Source: DASWVC01 sp036401335
Lineage (GTDB): Bacteria; Verrucomicrobiota; Verrucomicrobiia; Chthoniobacterales; JAFAMB01
DNA: 9,939 nt
Reading direction: 5' to 3'
Assembly: GCA_036401335.1 (NCBI GenBank)
Contig: DASWVC010000135.1
Coordinates: 1 to 9,939 of the forward strand
The notes under the pieces were generated by a model that saw only the letters and a list, made by a program, of their open reading frames with translations, ran no database searches and had not been told where the DNA came from. This document shows, piece after piece, positions 1 to 6,054 of the stretch. How positions within the stretch are numbered: the stretch's first letter is position 1; each line of letters opens with the position of its first letter. Both the position numbers and the translations under genes were made by a program.

Positions 1-572
1 GTAACTTGGAAATTGCCAAGGGCCAAACTCTCGTGGTCCGGGGCGCAACCTCCGCGTTGGGTCGCGCCGCACTTAATATCGCAGCGGACGCCGGCGCTTA
101 CATCATTGCCACCACTCGCAAGAAGGCCCGATTTGAGGCATTGAAAGAACTTGGGGCCGAGCGCGTGGAGATTGAAGGTCCGGACCTCTCAGAGCGAATC
201 GCCGAAAGGAAACCTATCGACGCCGTTCTCGATCTTGTCGGCAACACCACCTTCATGGATTCTCTTCGGCTGCTCCGGAGGGGTGGACGGATGTGCCTTG
301 CAGGATGGCTGGGCGGCCTTGATCCCGTGAAGGACTTTAATCCTCTGCTTCAGATGCCAAGCGGGGTTTATTTCACGTTTTTTGGCAGTTTTGCATTTGG
401 CACACCGGACTTTCCGGTCTTCGACGTTCCTCTGCAAACCATCGTAGATAAGGCTGCCGCTGGAATCTACAAAGCAAAACCGGCTCGAGTTTTTCAATTT
501 GATGAAATTCAAGAAGCGCACCAAGCGATGGAAGCAAACCAGGCCAACGGCAAAATGGTTGTTCGCATCTGA
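1..572 (+). CDS. Zinc-independent MDR / quinone oxidoreductase-like enzyme, C-terminal part (partial)
   Basis: The reading frame is open to the left edge, so the gene starts outside the window and only about 189 residues are present. What remains is the nucleotide-binding half of a medium-chain dehydrogenase/reductase. It starts with the Rossmann glycine motif GATSALGRAA near residues 13-22, followed by a beta-alpha-beta unit with TTRKKAR, which has basic residues where NADPH-preferring members bind the 2'-phosphate. IDAVLDLVG and LRRGGRMCLAGWLGG are typical core strands, and the tail GKMVVRI is the usual C-terminal end of this family. Known members reduce quinones or activated alkenes with NADPH in the cytoplasm. 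The catalytic N-terminal domain cannot be seen, so the substrate is unknown. The gene is followed in the same direction by other redox and hydrolase genes. Confidence 0.85.
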   Translation, partial: NLEIAKGQTLVVRGATSALGRAALNIAADAGAYIIATTRKKARFEALKELGAERVEIEGPDLSERIAERKPIDAVLDLVGNTTFMDSLRLLRRGGRMCLAGWLGGLDPVKDFNPLLQMPSGVYFTFFGSFAFGTPDFPVFDVPLQTIVDKAAAGIYKAKPARVFQFDEIQEAHQAMEANQANGKMVVRI

Positions 573-634
573 GGTTCTCCAGTCCCGCCCGATTTGGTTT
601 GCAATCCTACGCACGAAACTGAAAGCAACCTGCC

Positions 635-744
635 ATGACTGCCTGCGATCACGCTGGCGTCCACGGAAAGCAGCTGTTTTACCGCACGCCGGCCATAAGA
701 ATGGTCTCACTATCGTGCTCCTTCACGGTTTCGCGACAGAAAGG
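635..744 (+). pseudogene. Frameshifted N-terminal remnant of an alpha/beta hydrolase
   Basis: From the ATG at 635 the frame reads a short leader and then GVHGKQLFYRTPA, which matches the usual N-terminal strand of epoxide-hydrolase or haloalkane-dehalogenase-like proteins (a 'DGVKLFYREAG' pattern). At about 685-692 the homology jumps to another frame, which continues GHKNGLTIVLLHGFATER. This contains the oxyanion-hole motif LLHGF and then hits TAA at 745. One base appears to have been gained or lost at the junction, and everything after the oxyanion motif, including the catalytic triad, is gone. The remnant ends immediately before the intact hydrolase gene, and its last codons supply that gene's ribosome binding site. 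The family assignment rests on two short motifs in the correct order and spacing. Confidence 0.6.
740..744 (+). promoter_or_regulatory. Ribosome binding site for the alpha/beta hydrolase
   Basis: AAAGG lies 8 nt before the ATG at 753 and supports that start. It falls on the last sense codon of the upstream hydrolase remnant. Confidence 0.6.
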
Positions 745-752
745 TAATCAAT

Positions 753-1454
753 ATGGATTTGTTTTCTAAGAACGCCGCGGTGGTTCTTGTTCATGGCGCA
801 TGGGCTGATGGCAGCAGCTGGAACCGGGTCATTCTTCCCCTGCTTAACCAGGGTCTCAAAGTGATCTGTGCGCCGATTCCCCTTACGTCCCTCTCCGACG
901 ACGCCGCTGCCCTCAGCCGCGTTCTGGGGAGAACCGACGGCCCGGTTCTGCTCGCGGGGCACGCGTACGCCGGTGCCGTGATCGCGGCGACCACAGACCA
1001 GAAATTGAGATCGCTGGTGTACATTGCTGCCCTTGCTCCCGACGAGGGTGAGACAGTCGCTCAGGTATTCTACCGCGAAGAACCTCACCCGCAGGCTCCT
1101 CATCTGCAGCCCGACGCTCACGGTTTCATCTGGATGCCGCAAGCAGGCTTCGAGAACGCCTTCGCTCAAAATGCGCCGGACGATGTGAAGGCAATTGCCG
1201 CCTCCGTCCAACGGCCGATCGCGGTCCGTTGCCTCCAGGAGCCGGCACCTAAACCCGCGTGGAGATCCAAACCCTCCTGGTTCCTGATTGCAGAAGAGGA
1301 TCGCATGATAAACCCAAAAACGCAGCACTTTATGGCAGAGCGGATGGCCGCGAAAGTCCGAATTCACCCGGTCGATCACACTCCGCTTCTCACGGCGCCT
1401 GAGCTGGTCGTCGACGTGATACGTGAGGCTGCTCGCGAAACGCTGACGTGTTAG
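753..1454 (+). CDS. Alpha/beta hydrolase fold protein with the nucleophile serine replaced by alanine
   Basis: A 233-residue cytoplasmic protein with no signal peptide, of normal length for small esterase-like alpha/beta hydrolases. Visible landmarks are the first core strand and oxyanion motif VVLVHGAW (10-17), the nucleophile elbow region VLLAGHAYAGAV (65-76), the acid-loop candidate EED (Asp183) after strand WFLIA, and the catalytic-histidine region VDHTPLLTAPE (His209). In an active member the elbow reads G-H-S-Y-G-G. Here the codon at the serine position is GCG, giving Ala71, and the next glycine is also Ala. Asp183 and His209 keep their usual places, so the fold looks intact but classical serine esterase chemistry should not work. 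It may have a different activity, a binding role, or be inactive. The start has a good Shine-Dalgarno. An SDR gene follows 86 nt downstream. Confidence 0.85.
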   Translation: MDLFSKNAAVVLVHGAWADGSSWNRVILPLLNQGLKVICAPIPLTSLSDDAAALSRVLGRTDGPVLLAGHAYAGAVIAATTDQKLRSLVYIAALAPDEGETVAQVFYREEPHPQAPHLQPDAHGFIWMPQAGFENAFAQNAPDDVKAIAASVQRPIAVRCLQEPAPKPAWRSKPSWFLIAEEDRMINPKTQHFMAERMAAKVRIHPVDHTPLLTAPELVVDVIREAARETLTC

Positions 1455-1524
1455 CGGTTAAAAGGGCCGGACGTTTCACGGTACGCAATCATAGCCCATC
1501 ACTCACAAAGGTTAGTAACCAAAC

Positions 1525-1531
1525 GAAGGGA
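1525..1531 (+). promoter_or_regulatory. Ribosome binding site for the deleted SDR gene
   Basis: GAAGGGA lies 9 nt before the ATG at 1541. It selects this codon over the earlier in-frame TTG at 1448, whose leader has no similarity to SDR proteins. Confidence 0.65.
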
Positions 1532-1540
1532 CAATCGAAA

Positions 1541-2098
1541 ATGCCAGAATCAGTTGCTGTCGTCACCGGTGCAAGTCAGGGAATTGGGCGTGCCACCGCC
1601 TTGCGGCTTGCAAAGGATTTCTCTGGGCTCGTGCTGGCTGCGCGCAACGTGGAAGCACTCAAGAAAGTTGCCGCAGAGGTGAAATCACGTGGGGCTGAAC
1701 CGCTAGCCTTTGCCGAGGCTCCCAAATCAGCTTATGCGGCGGTGGCAACGATCAACGCCGCAATAGTCGCCATGGCTCGTGCGTTCGCCGAGCGAGGCAT
1801 CGGGGATGGCGTACAGGTCAACAGCGTGCTTCCAGGCCCGGTCCTAACAAACCGTCGCAGGACCTACATGGAGAAATACGCTCCCGCCCACGACATGACC
1901 TTCGAAGAGGCTATGAATAGTTTCCCTGCCCAAGCCGGAATCAGCCGGTACGGGCAGCCCGAAGAGATCGCAGACCATATGCCATTCCTTGTATCGCCCC
2001 ACGCTAAATGGATGACAGGAAGCGCGGTGCGCAGGCAAGTTCAATCCTTTTTGGGACGACTGGCCCGGGGTGGTGTCCACCCTCCCGCTACGGGCTGA
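1541..2098 (+). CDS. Short-chain dehydrogenase/reductase with an internal deletion and an altered C-terminus (probably non-functional)
   Basis: The start is good: it has a Shine-Dalgarno and is followed at once by the cofactor motif VVTGASQGIGRA (residues 7-18). At about residues 57-62 (base 1710-1720) the sequence jumps from the third-strand region (SRGAEPLAF) straight to the active-site helix (KSAYAAVATINAAI). The usual D-L segment, the NNAG motif, the dimer helices and the catalytic serine strand are missing. The frame stays open. The product is 185 residues, while classical SDRs have about 250-260. Downstream, QVNSVLPGPVLT and SRYGQPEEIAD are well conserved up to WMTGSAVR. There the expected terminal MDGGE segment is replaced by an unrelated 20-residue tail, which suggests a second small deletion or frameshift near 2030-2040. 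The position normally holding the YxxxK lysine is alanine, so this subgroup may be atypical. No longer likely to be an active oxidoreductase. Confidence 0.75.
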   Translation: MPESVAVVTGASQGIGRATALRLAKDFSGLVLAARNVEALKKVAAEVKSRGAEPLAFAEAPKSAYAAVATINAAIVAMARAFAERGIGDGVQVNSVLPGPVLTNRRRTYMEKYAPAHDMTFEEAMNSFPAQAGISRYGQPEEIADHMPFLVSPHAKWMTGSAVRRQVQSFLGRLARGGVHPPATG

Positions 2099-2165
2099 AT
2101 CAGGACCACTTCTCCCATCGCAAATTTTTCAATCCTGGAATCAACCCTCATTCCCTCATCTCAAT

Positions 2166-3575
2166 ATGCATACATTCAACACCAACCTCGAAGAATATGA
2201 TCTTGTCGTCCTCGGCAGCGGTGCCGGTGGTAAACTTATTGCCTGGAACTCCGCACAAAAGGGACTACGCGTGGTTGTGGTCGAGCGCAAATATGTGGGC
2301 GGCTCGTGCCCGAACATCGCTTGCCTGCCCAGCAAGAACATCATTCACAGCGCCAAAGTTGCTTCGTACTTTTATCGCAGCGACGAGTTTGGAATCAGCA
2401 AAGCAAACGTTCATATCAACATGGAGGTCGTGCGCGAGCGCAAGCGCGAGATGGTGAGGAACCTGGTTGACATTCACCTCGACCAGTACAAGAAAAGCGG
2501 CGCGGAACTGGTGATGGGCACAGGACGCTTCGTTGGCCCTAAGACCGTCGAAGTCGAGCTGGCCGACGGCGGGACCCGCACCTTCCGTGGCACAAATGTT
2601 GTCATCAATACGGGCACGCGCGCCAAGCTTGAGCCGATTCCGGGATTGGCCGAGGCTAAACCGCTCACTCACATTGAGGCGCTGGAACTCGATCACATCC
2701 CGAAACACCTCCTGGTTCTGGGCGCTGGGTACGTCGGGCTGGAACTTGCGCAGGCCTTCCGCCGTTTCGGTGCTGAGGTGACGGTGATCGACCGCAATGG
2801 CCGCCTCGCTTACCACGAAGACGAGGATATCTCGCAAGGACTGGACGAGATGTGCCGGGACGAAGGCATCAGCATCGTGACAAACGCGAAAGTCACCCTC
2901 GTCAAAGGCAAATCAGGCGAGTCGCTCAGGCTCCTCGGCACGCGCGACGGAGGTGACCTTTTCCTGGAAGGAACGCACCTGCTGCTCGCCGGTGGGCGTA
3001 CGCCGAATACGAGCAGCATCGGCCTCGAAAAGGCGGGAGTGGAGACGACCGACCGTGGTCATGTAAAGGTGAACGAGCGTTTACAGACCAGCGCCGAGGG
3101 CGTGTGGGCCATCGGAGATTGCGCTGGAAGCCCCCACTTCACCCATATCTCAGCCGATGATTTCGCGGTCGTGAGTGACAACCTTGCCGGCGGTAATCGC
3201 GTGACGACCGGACGCCAGGTTCCGTTCTGCATGTTCACGGACCCTGAGCTCGCCCGAATCGGACTTAGCGAAACGGAGGCGAAACAGCACGGCATTCCCT
3301 ACCGCCTTGCCAAGGTGCCCATGGCCTCCGTCTTTCGCGCGATGACGATTTCCGAAACCCGCGGATTCATGAAAGTGCTTATCGACACAGAAAGCGACCG
3401 GATCCTGGGCTTCACCATGTTTGGCGCCAGTGCCGGAGAAGTCATGACAACCGTGCAGTTGACGATGCTTGCCGGATTACCGTACACGGCGCTCCGGGAC
3501 GCGATCATCACTCACCCCACCATGCCGGAAGGGCTCATTTTTCTCCTGCTAGCGGTTCCCGCCAAAGCGTCATGA
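2166..3575 (+). CDS. FAD-dependent pyridine nucleotide-disulfide oxidoreductase (lipoamide dehydrogenase / mercuric reductase-like)
   Basis: A complete 469-residue protein of normal family length. The N-terminal FAD-binding motif is VVLGSGAGG (14-22). The redox-active disulfide lies in GGSCPNIACLPSKN, with Cys48 and Cys53. The NAD(P)-binding motif is VLGAGYVGLELA (184-195). The second FAD contact is VWAIGDC (313-319). The C-terminal dimerisation domain ends with the His-Glu dyad motif HPTMPEG (His450, Glu455). These features show a flavin disulfide reductase that passes electrons from NAD(P)H through FAD to a dithiol. True MerA features (N-terminal metal-binding domain, C-terminal vicinal cysteines) are absent, and there is no lipoyl enzyme complex nearby, so the electron acceptor is unknown. 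The ATG at 2166 sits 10 residues before the FAD motif. A GTG at 2070 is in frame, but its extra 32 residues overlap the SDR tail and look non-coding. No strong Shine-Dalgarno precedes 2166. Confidence 0.92.
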   Translation: MHTFNTNLEEYDLVVLGSGAGGKLIAWNSAQKGLRVVVVERKYVGGSCPNIACLPSKNIIHSAKVASYFYRSDEFGISKANVHINMEVVRERKREMVRNLVDIHLDQYKKSGAELVMGTGRFVGPKTVEVELADGGTRTFRGTNVVINTGTRAKLEPIPGLAEAKPLTHIEALELDHIPKHLLVLGAGYVGLELAQAFRRFGAEVTVIDRNGRLAYHEDEDISQGLDEMCRDEGISIVTNAKVTLVKGKSGESLRLLGTRDGGDLFLEGTHLLLAGGRTPNTSSIGLEKAGVETTDRGHVKVNERLQTSAEGVWAIGDCAGSPHFTHISADDFAVVSDNLAGGNRVTTGRQVPFCMFTDPELARIGLSETEAKQHGIPYRLAKVPMASVFRAMTISETRGFMKVLIDTESDRILGFTMFGASAGEVMTTVQLTMLAGLPYTALRDAIITHPTMPEGLIFLLLAVPAKAS

Positions 3576-3729
3576 TCCGCATCGAGGAAAGGTCTTAAGT
3601 TACCGGTGTCGACAGCATGCCTCCCTTCAGCCTTGTCGAGGGCCAGCCGATCAAGCCGGCGCGCATGCCCGCTTAAGCCGCGGCTGCTCTTCTCCTTTGC
3701 AGAACGTTCGGGCTCCGCTACCTTAGGTC

Positions 3730-4113
3730 ATGACGCGGCCCAAGACGGGAGAAAGCCGAGGGAGTTCGGCCGCAGTGCCCGATCCCCGGCGCGCCCAGGC
3801 GGAGCGGGAATTCTCCCTCGTCAGTGACGCCTTCGCGAGTGACGGTGAGGTGGTGTACGGTGGGGGGAAAGGCTTCGGCTCTACCGCCCTCAAGGTGCGC
3901 GGAAAACTTTTCGCTTTGCTCTCGTCCAAAGGGAAGTTCGTCGTGAAATTGCCTCGCGAGCGAGTGGACGGGCTGGTCGCCTCCGGCCAGGGCGTGTACT
4001 TCGACCCGGGACACGGAAGATTGATGAAGGAATGGGTCGCGCTCGACGGAGCGTATGCTTTGTGGACCAAGCTCGCCAAGGAGGCGTGCCGCTTCGTTTC
4101 TGGTGGAAAGTGA
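3730..4113 (+). CDS. Small TfoX/Sxy- or YjbR/MmcQ-like protein
   Basis: A 127-residue soluble protein. After a charged, probably flexible leader of about 25 residues the sequence becomes protein-like. It shows VVYGGGKGFGSTALKVRGK, then LFALLSSKGKFVVKLPRERVDGLV and YFDPGHGRLMKEWV. The pattern of a beta-hairpin 'GK-FA-L-SKG-FVVKLP', a short helix 'RVD-LV' and 'F-PG-GR-MKEWV' is common in small bacterial proteins annotated as TfoX-like or MmcQ/YjbR-like. Their molecular role is poorly defined. The gene starts 154 nt after the flavin enzyme, so it may be transcribed separately. The exact start is uncertain because only a weak AGG lies close to the ATG, and a start further inside would not remove the conserved part. 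Confidence 0.75.
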   Translation: MTRPKTGESRGSSAAVPDPRRAQAEREFSLVSDAFASDGEVVYGGGKGFGSTALKVRGKLFALLSSKGKFVVKLPRERVDGLVASGQGVYFDPGHGRLMKEWVALDGAYALWTKLAKEACRFVSGGK

Positions 4114-4614
4114 GGGCGGGTAGGAAGGCAGCGCGGCCCGAAGGCGAACGGATCGCTAACCCAAGCCTCGCAGCGCACAGACCGCGTTAGATTGTCACGG
4201 AAAGCACGGTCGCATCGTCGACGTCATTGAGGCCGAAGGCCTTCGGATTTCTGGGTAAACGGCAGATGCAAGCCCGCGTTCCGTCGTCGGGGTTGGGCGT
4301 TGGAAGCAGAGACCATTCGCCCGGATCACCTGCCCCCCGGCTGGGCCGGGGAGCGTTTGTTCCGGTCGAACGGTTGCTGCCATCGAACGTGAAGGGGCAG
4401 CGCTCTCGGCCTCATCGGTCAAGGTCGCGATCCGGCATAAAGCCGCTCCGCGCCACACCTTTGCCCGCATGGGCCTTCTGCAGCTAAAGCGTCGGCAACT
4501 TGCCACGTGACCAGCGCCGTTTTGGGCCAGAACGTTCGCACCAAGCAGTTCGCGAAAATCAATGAAGTAATCGGCGAGTGTAAGGTTTGTGCTCGCGCTG
4601 ACACTAACTAAAAC
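4114..4614. other. 500-base stretch without an intact gene; possible decayed minus-strand gene
   Basis: No complete gene is supported here. Two minus-strand segments read like protein but lie in different frames. One (about 4620-4500) includes LTLADYFIDFRELLGANVL. The other (4411-4187, closed by TAA at 4187-4189) includes ERCPFTFDGSNRSTGTN and ends KAFGLNDVDDATVLSVTI. The second has no start codon at its upstream limit, which is a TGA at 4412-4414. A frame change near 4400-4415 would join them. Together they could be a frameshifted, 5'-truncated gene running towards the left, but I recognise no family. The upstream end would overlap the divergent DUF4331 start, which fits a remnant better than a working gene. 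GC-rich sequence makes open frames easy to find by chance. Confidence 0.3.
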
Positions 4615-5679
4615 ATGTCCCATCACTTTGATACCCCTACCGCCCGGGAAGACCCCCGGATCAATCTTTGCGACTACTACCTGTTCCGCAGTCGTCCAGG
4701 AACGACCGTGATGGCGCTCACGGTGAATCCCGACGCGGGCCTATCGTCGCCGGATACGTTCCGCGACGAAGGCCTCTACGCTTTCCGCTTCGATCTGGAT
4801 GGCGATGCCCGCGAGGACGTGACGTTCAAGGTTCGATTCGGTCCCGTTGCCCATGCAGATGGCTTTGAACACAGGCACGTCCAAGGCTTTGAGGTGCGCC
4901 GGGCTACGGGGTCGTCCGCGCTACGCGGCGGGGACGGTGATCTCATCGCCTCGGGCCGGACCGGTGAAACGGTCACGCCGACGGCCGCCGTGTCGGCTTT
5001 CGCCGGGTTGGCGCCGGAGATGTTCGCGGGAGATGCAGCCGCCCTCGGGGTGTTTCGGACCGCCTTCAAGGAAGAACGGTTTGATCCCACGGCCTTTCAG
5101 AACTCAAAAAATTATTTCGCCAAACGAAACGTCACCGCCATTGTCCTCGAAGTGCCAACCGATCTGATCGGTCAAGGGAAGGTGCAGGGCTGGGCGACCG
5201 TGTCCCTGGTTGGCCACGCCCCTGAAATCCAGGTGTCCCGCTGGGGGTTGCCGCTCATCACGAACATGTTCATCGCGGATATGAACATCAGGGAAGACTA
5301 CAACCGTTCGAGCCCGAGCGATGACCTCTCGCGCCTTTCCGGGCCCATCGGAGGGTTTGTGGAGCAGCTTACCAGGCTGGCGGGCTCCGCGGCCGATCCC
5401 ACGAACTACGCGCAACGTTTGCTTGGCCGCCTTTGCCCCATCACCCTGCCGTACGAACTCGACACGGTGGCCGCCTTTGACTTCAGCGGTTTCAACGGGC
5501 GATCCCTGACCGATGACGTAATGGATGTCATGTTGACCTTGGCTACGAACACCGCGCTGGGAGACGGCGTTGCCCCCGACAAGGGGCGTGTGCGCAGCAA
5601 TTTTCCCTATTTTGGTCCGCCCTACACGAGTGCCGAGCAAGCCGACGTCGTACCCCATGGTGCGGCGGCGAAAAAATAA
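4615..5679 (+). CDS. DUF4331 family protein
   Basis: A complete 354-residue protein. The N-terminus MSHHFDTPTAREDPRIN followed by DYYLFRS is the characteristic opening of DUF4331 proteins ('SHHFDTP-A-EDP-IN-CD-Y-F'). Further family-like segments are GLYAFRFDLDGDAREDVTFKVRFG (about 52-75, with strand-rich Asp-containing turns), the glycine-rich turn around 105-115 and the C-terminal LTLATNTALGDGV with NFPYFGPPY near the end. The length matches the shorter members. The function of the family is not known. No signal peptide or membrane segment is visible, so this version appears cytoplasmic, although some relatives are exported. No Shine-Dalgarno precedes the ATG, but the conserved motif begins at residue 2, so the start is well fixed. 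The downstream neighbour is convergent. Confidence 0.88.
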   Translation: MSHHFDTPTAREDPRINLCDYYLFRSRPGTTVMALTVNPDAGLSSPDTFRDEGLYAFRFDLDGDAREDVTFKVRFGPVAHADGFEHRHVQGFEVRRATGSSALRGGDGDLIASGRTGETVTPTAAVSAFAGLAPEMFAGDAAALGVFRTAFKEERFDPTAFQNSKNYFAKRNVTAIVLEVPTDLIGQGKVQGWATVSLVGHAPEIQVSRWGLPLITNMFIADMNIREDYNRSSPSDDLSRLSGPIGGFVEQLTRLAGSAADPTNYAQRLLGRLCPITLPYELDTVAAFDFSGFNGRSLTDDVMDVMLTLATNTALGDGVAPDKGRVRSNFPYFGPPYTSAEQADVVPHGAAAKK

Positions 5680-6054
5680 GCCGGCACCGCGGCGTGCAAT
5701 AAAATAAAGGGCCGCCGACACACCCGATCGTGCAGGTTGCAGCCGTTCAAGCGATGGCCTCGACGCATCGGTTTTGACGCAGGTTCCTGGTATCACTTCA
5801 TTAACAATGGATTTACGCTCCCCACCCAGAATCAGCCCGCGGAGCCGGACCCCGCCTTAAAAGGCTTGGCGGGAGTGGCTGAACCCGGGACAAAACCGTT
5901 CGGCGTACACAGCCAGCCGCTCGAGCACAAGGCCCGAGCCAAAGCGTAAACGTGCGATTCATACGCCACTGGTGATAACGCATAATAACGCTGTTGCGTC
6001 ACGAATGACTGAACGCAGTGGTATTAAGGCGGCGCCGCTGGTTCCAAAATCGGT
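5680..6054. other. 375-base convergent intergenic region
   Basis: This lies between the DUF4331 gene (+) and the channel gene (-). A 70-codon + frame exists (5737-5949, TTG start), but it has no visible ribosome binding site and no recognisable motif, so I do not call it. The only structure seen is the inverted repeat listed separately at 5966-6021. No canonical stem with a T-run was found. Confidence 0.5.
5966..6021. repeat. Nested inverted repeat between convergent genes
   Basis: CCACTG at 5966-5971 pairs with CAGTGG at 6016-6021. Inside it ACGC (5978-5981) can pair with GCGT (5996-5999). The arms are short and no T-run follows on either strand. It could help terminate transcription of the converging genes but is a weak structure. 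Confidence 0.25.

Noticed and set aside
189..710. Long minus-strand open frame over the first gene
   Set aside because: It is antisense to the clear MDR frame, has no family-like motifs, and is rich in Arg, Cys and His as expected for a shadow.
723..1379. 218-codon minus-strand open frame
   Set aside because: It is antisense to the alpha/beta hydrolase, which has motifs and a ribosome binding site.
2265..2837. 190-codon minus-strand open frame
   Set aside because: Antisense to the flavin disulfide reductase, whose motifs are continuous.
2166..3575. True mercuric reductase (MerA)
   Set aside because: No N-terminal metal-binding domain, no C-terminal vicinal cysteines, and no other mer genes nearby.
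3675..3684. AGCCGCGGCT palindrome as a terminator
   Set aside because: A 5-bp perfect palindrome has no loop and no T-run follows.
3606..3827. 73-codon + frame upstream of the TfoX-like gene
   Set aside because: Ser/Arg/Ala-rich, overlaps the start of a better gene in another frame, and has no ribosome binding site.
4227..4487. 86-codon + frame in the gap before DUF4331
   Set aside because: Arg/Ser/Pro-rich with no motif; it looks like a shadow of the minus-strand segments.
5104..5796. 230-codon minus-strand open frame
   Set aside because: Antisense to DUF4331 for nearly all its length.
5737..5949. 70-codon + frame after DUF4331
   Set aside because: TTG start, no ribosome binding site, no recognisable motif.
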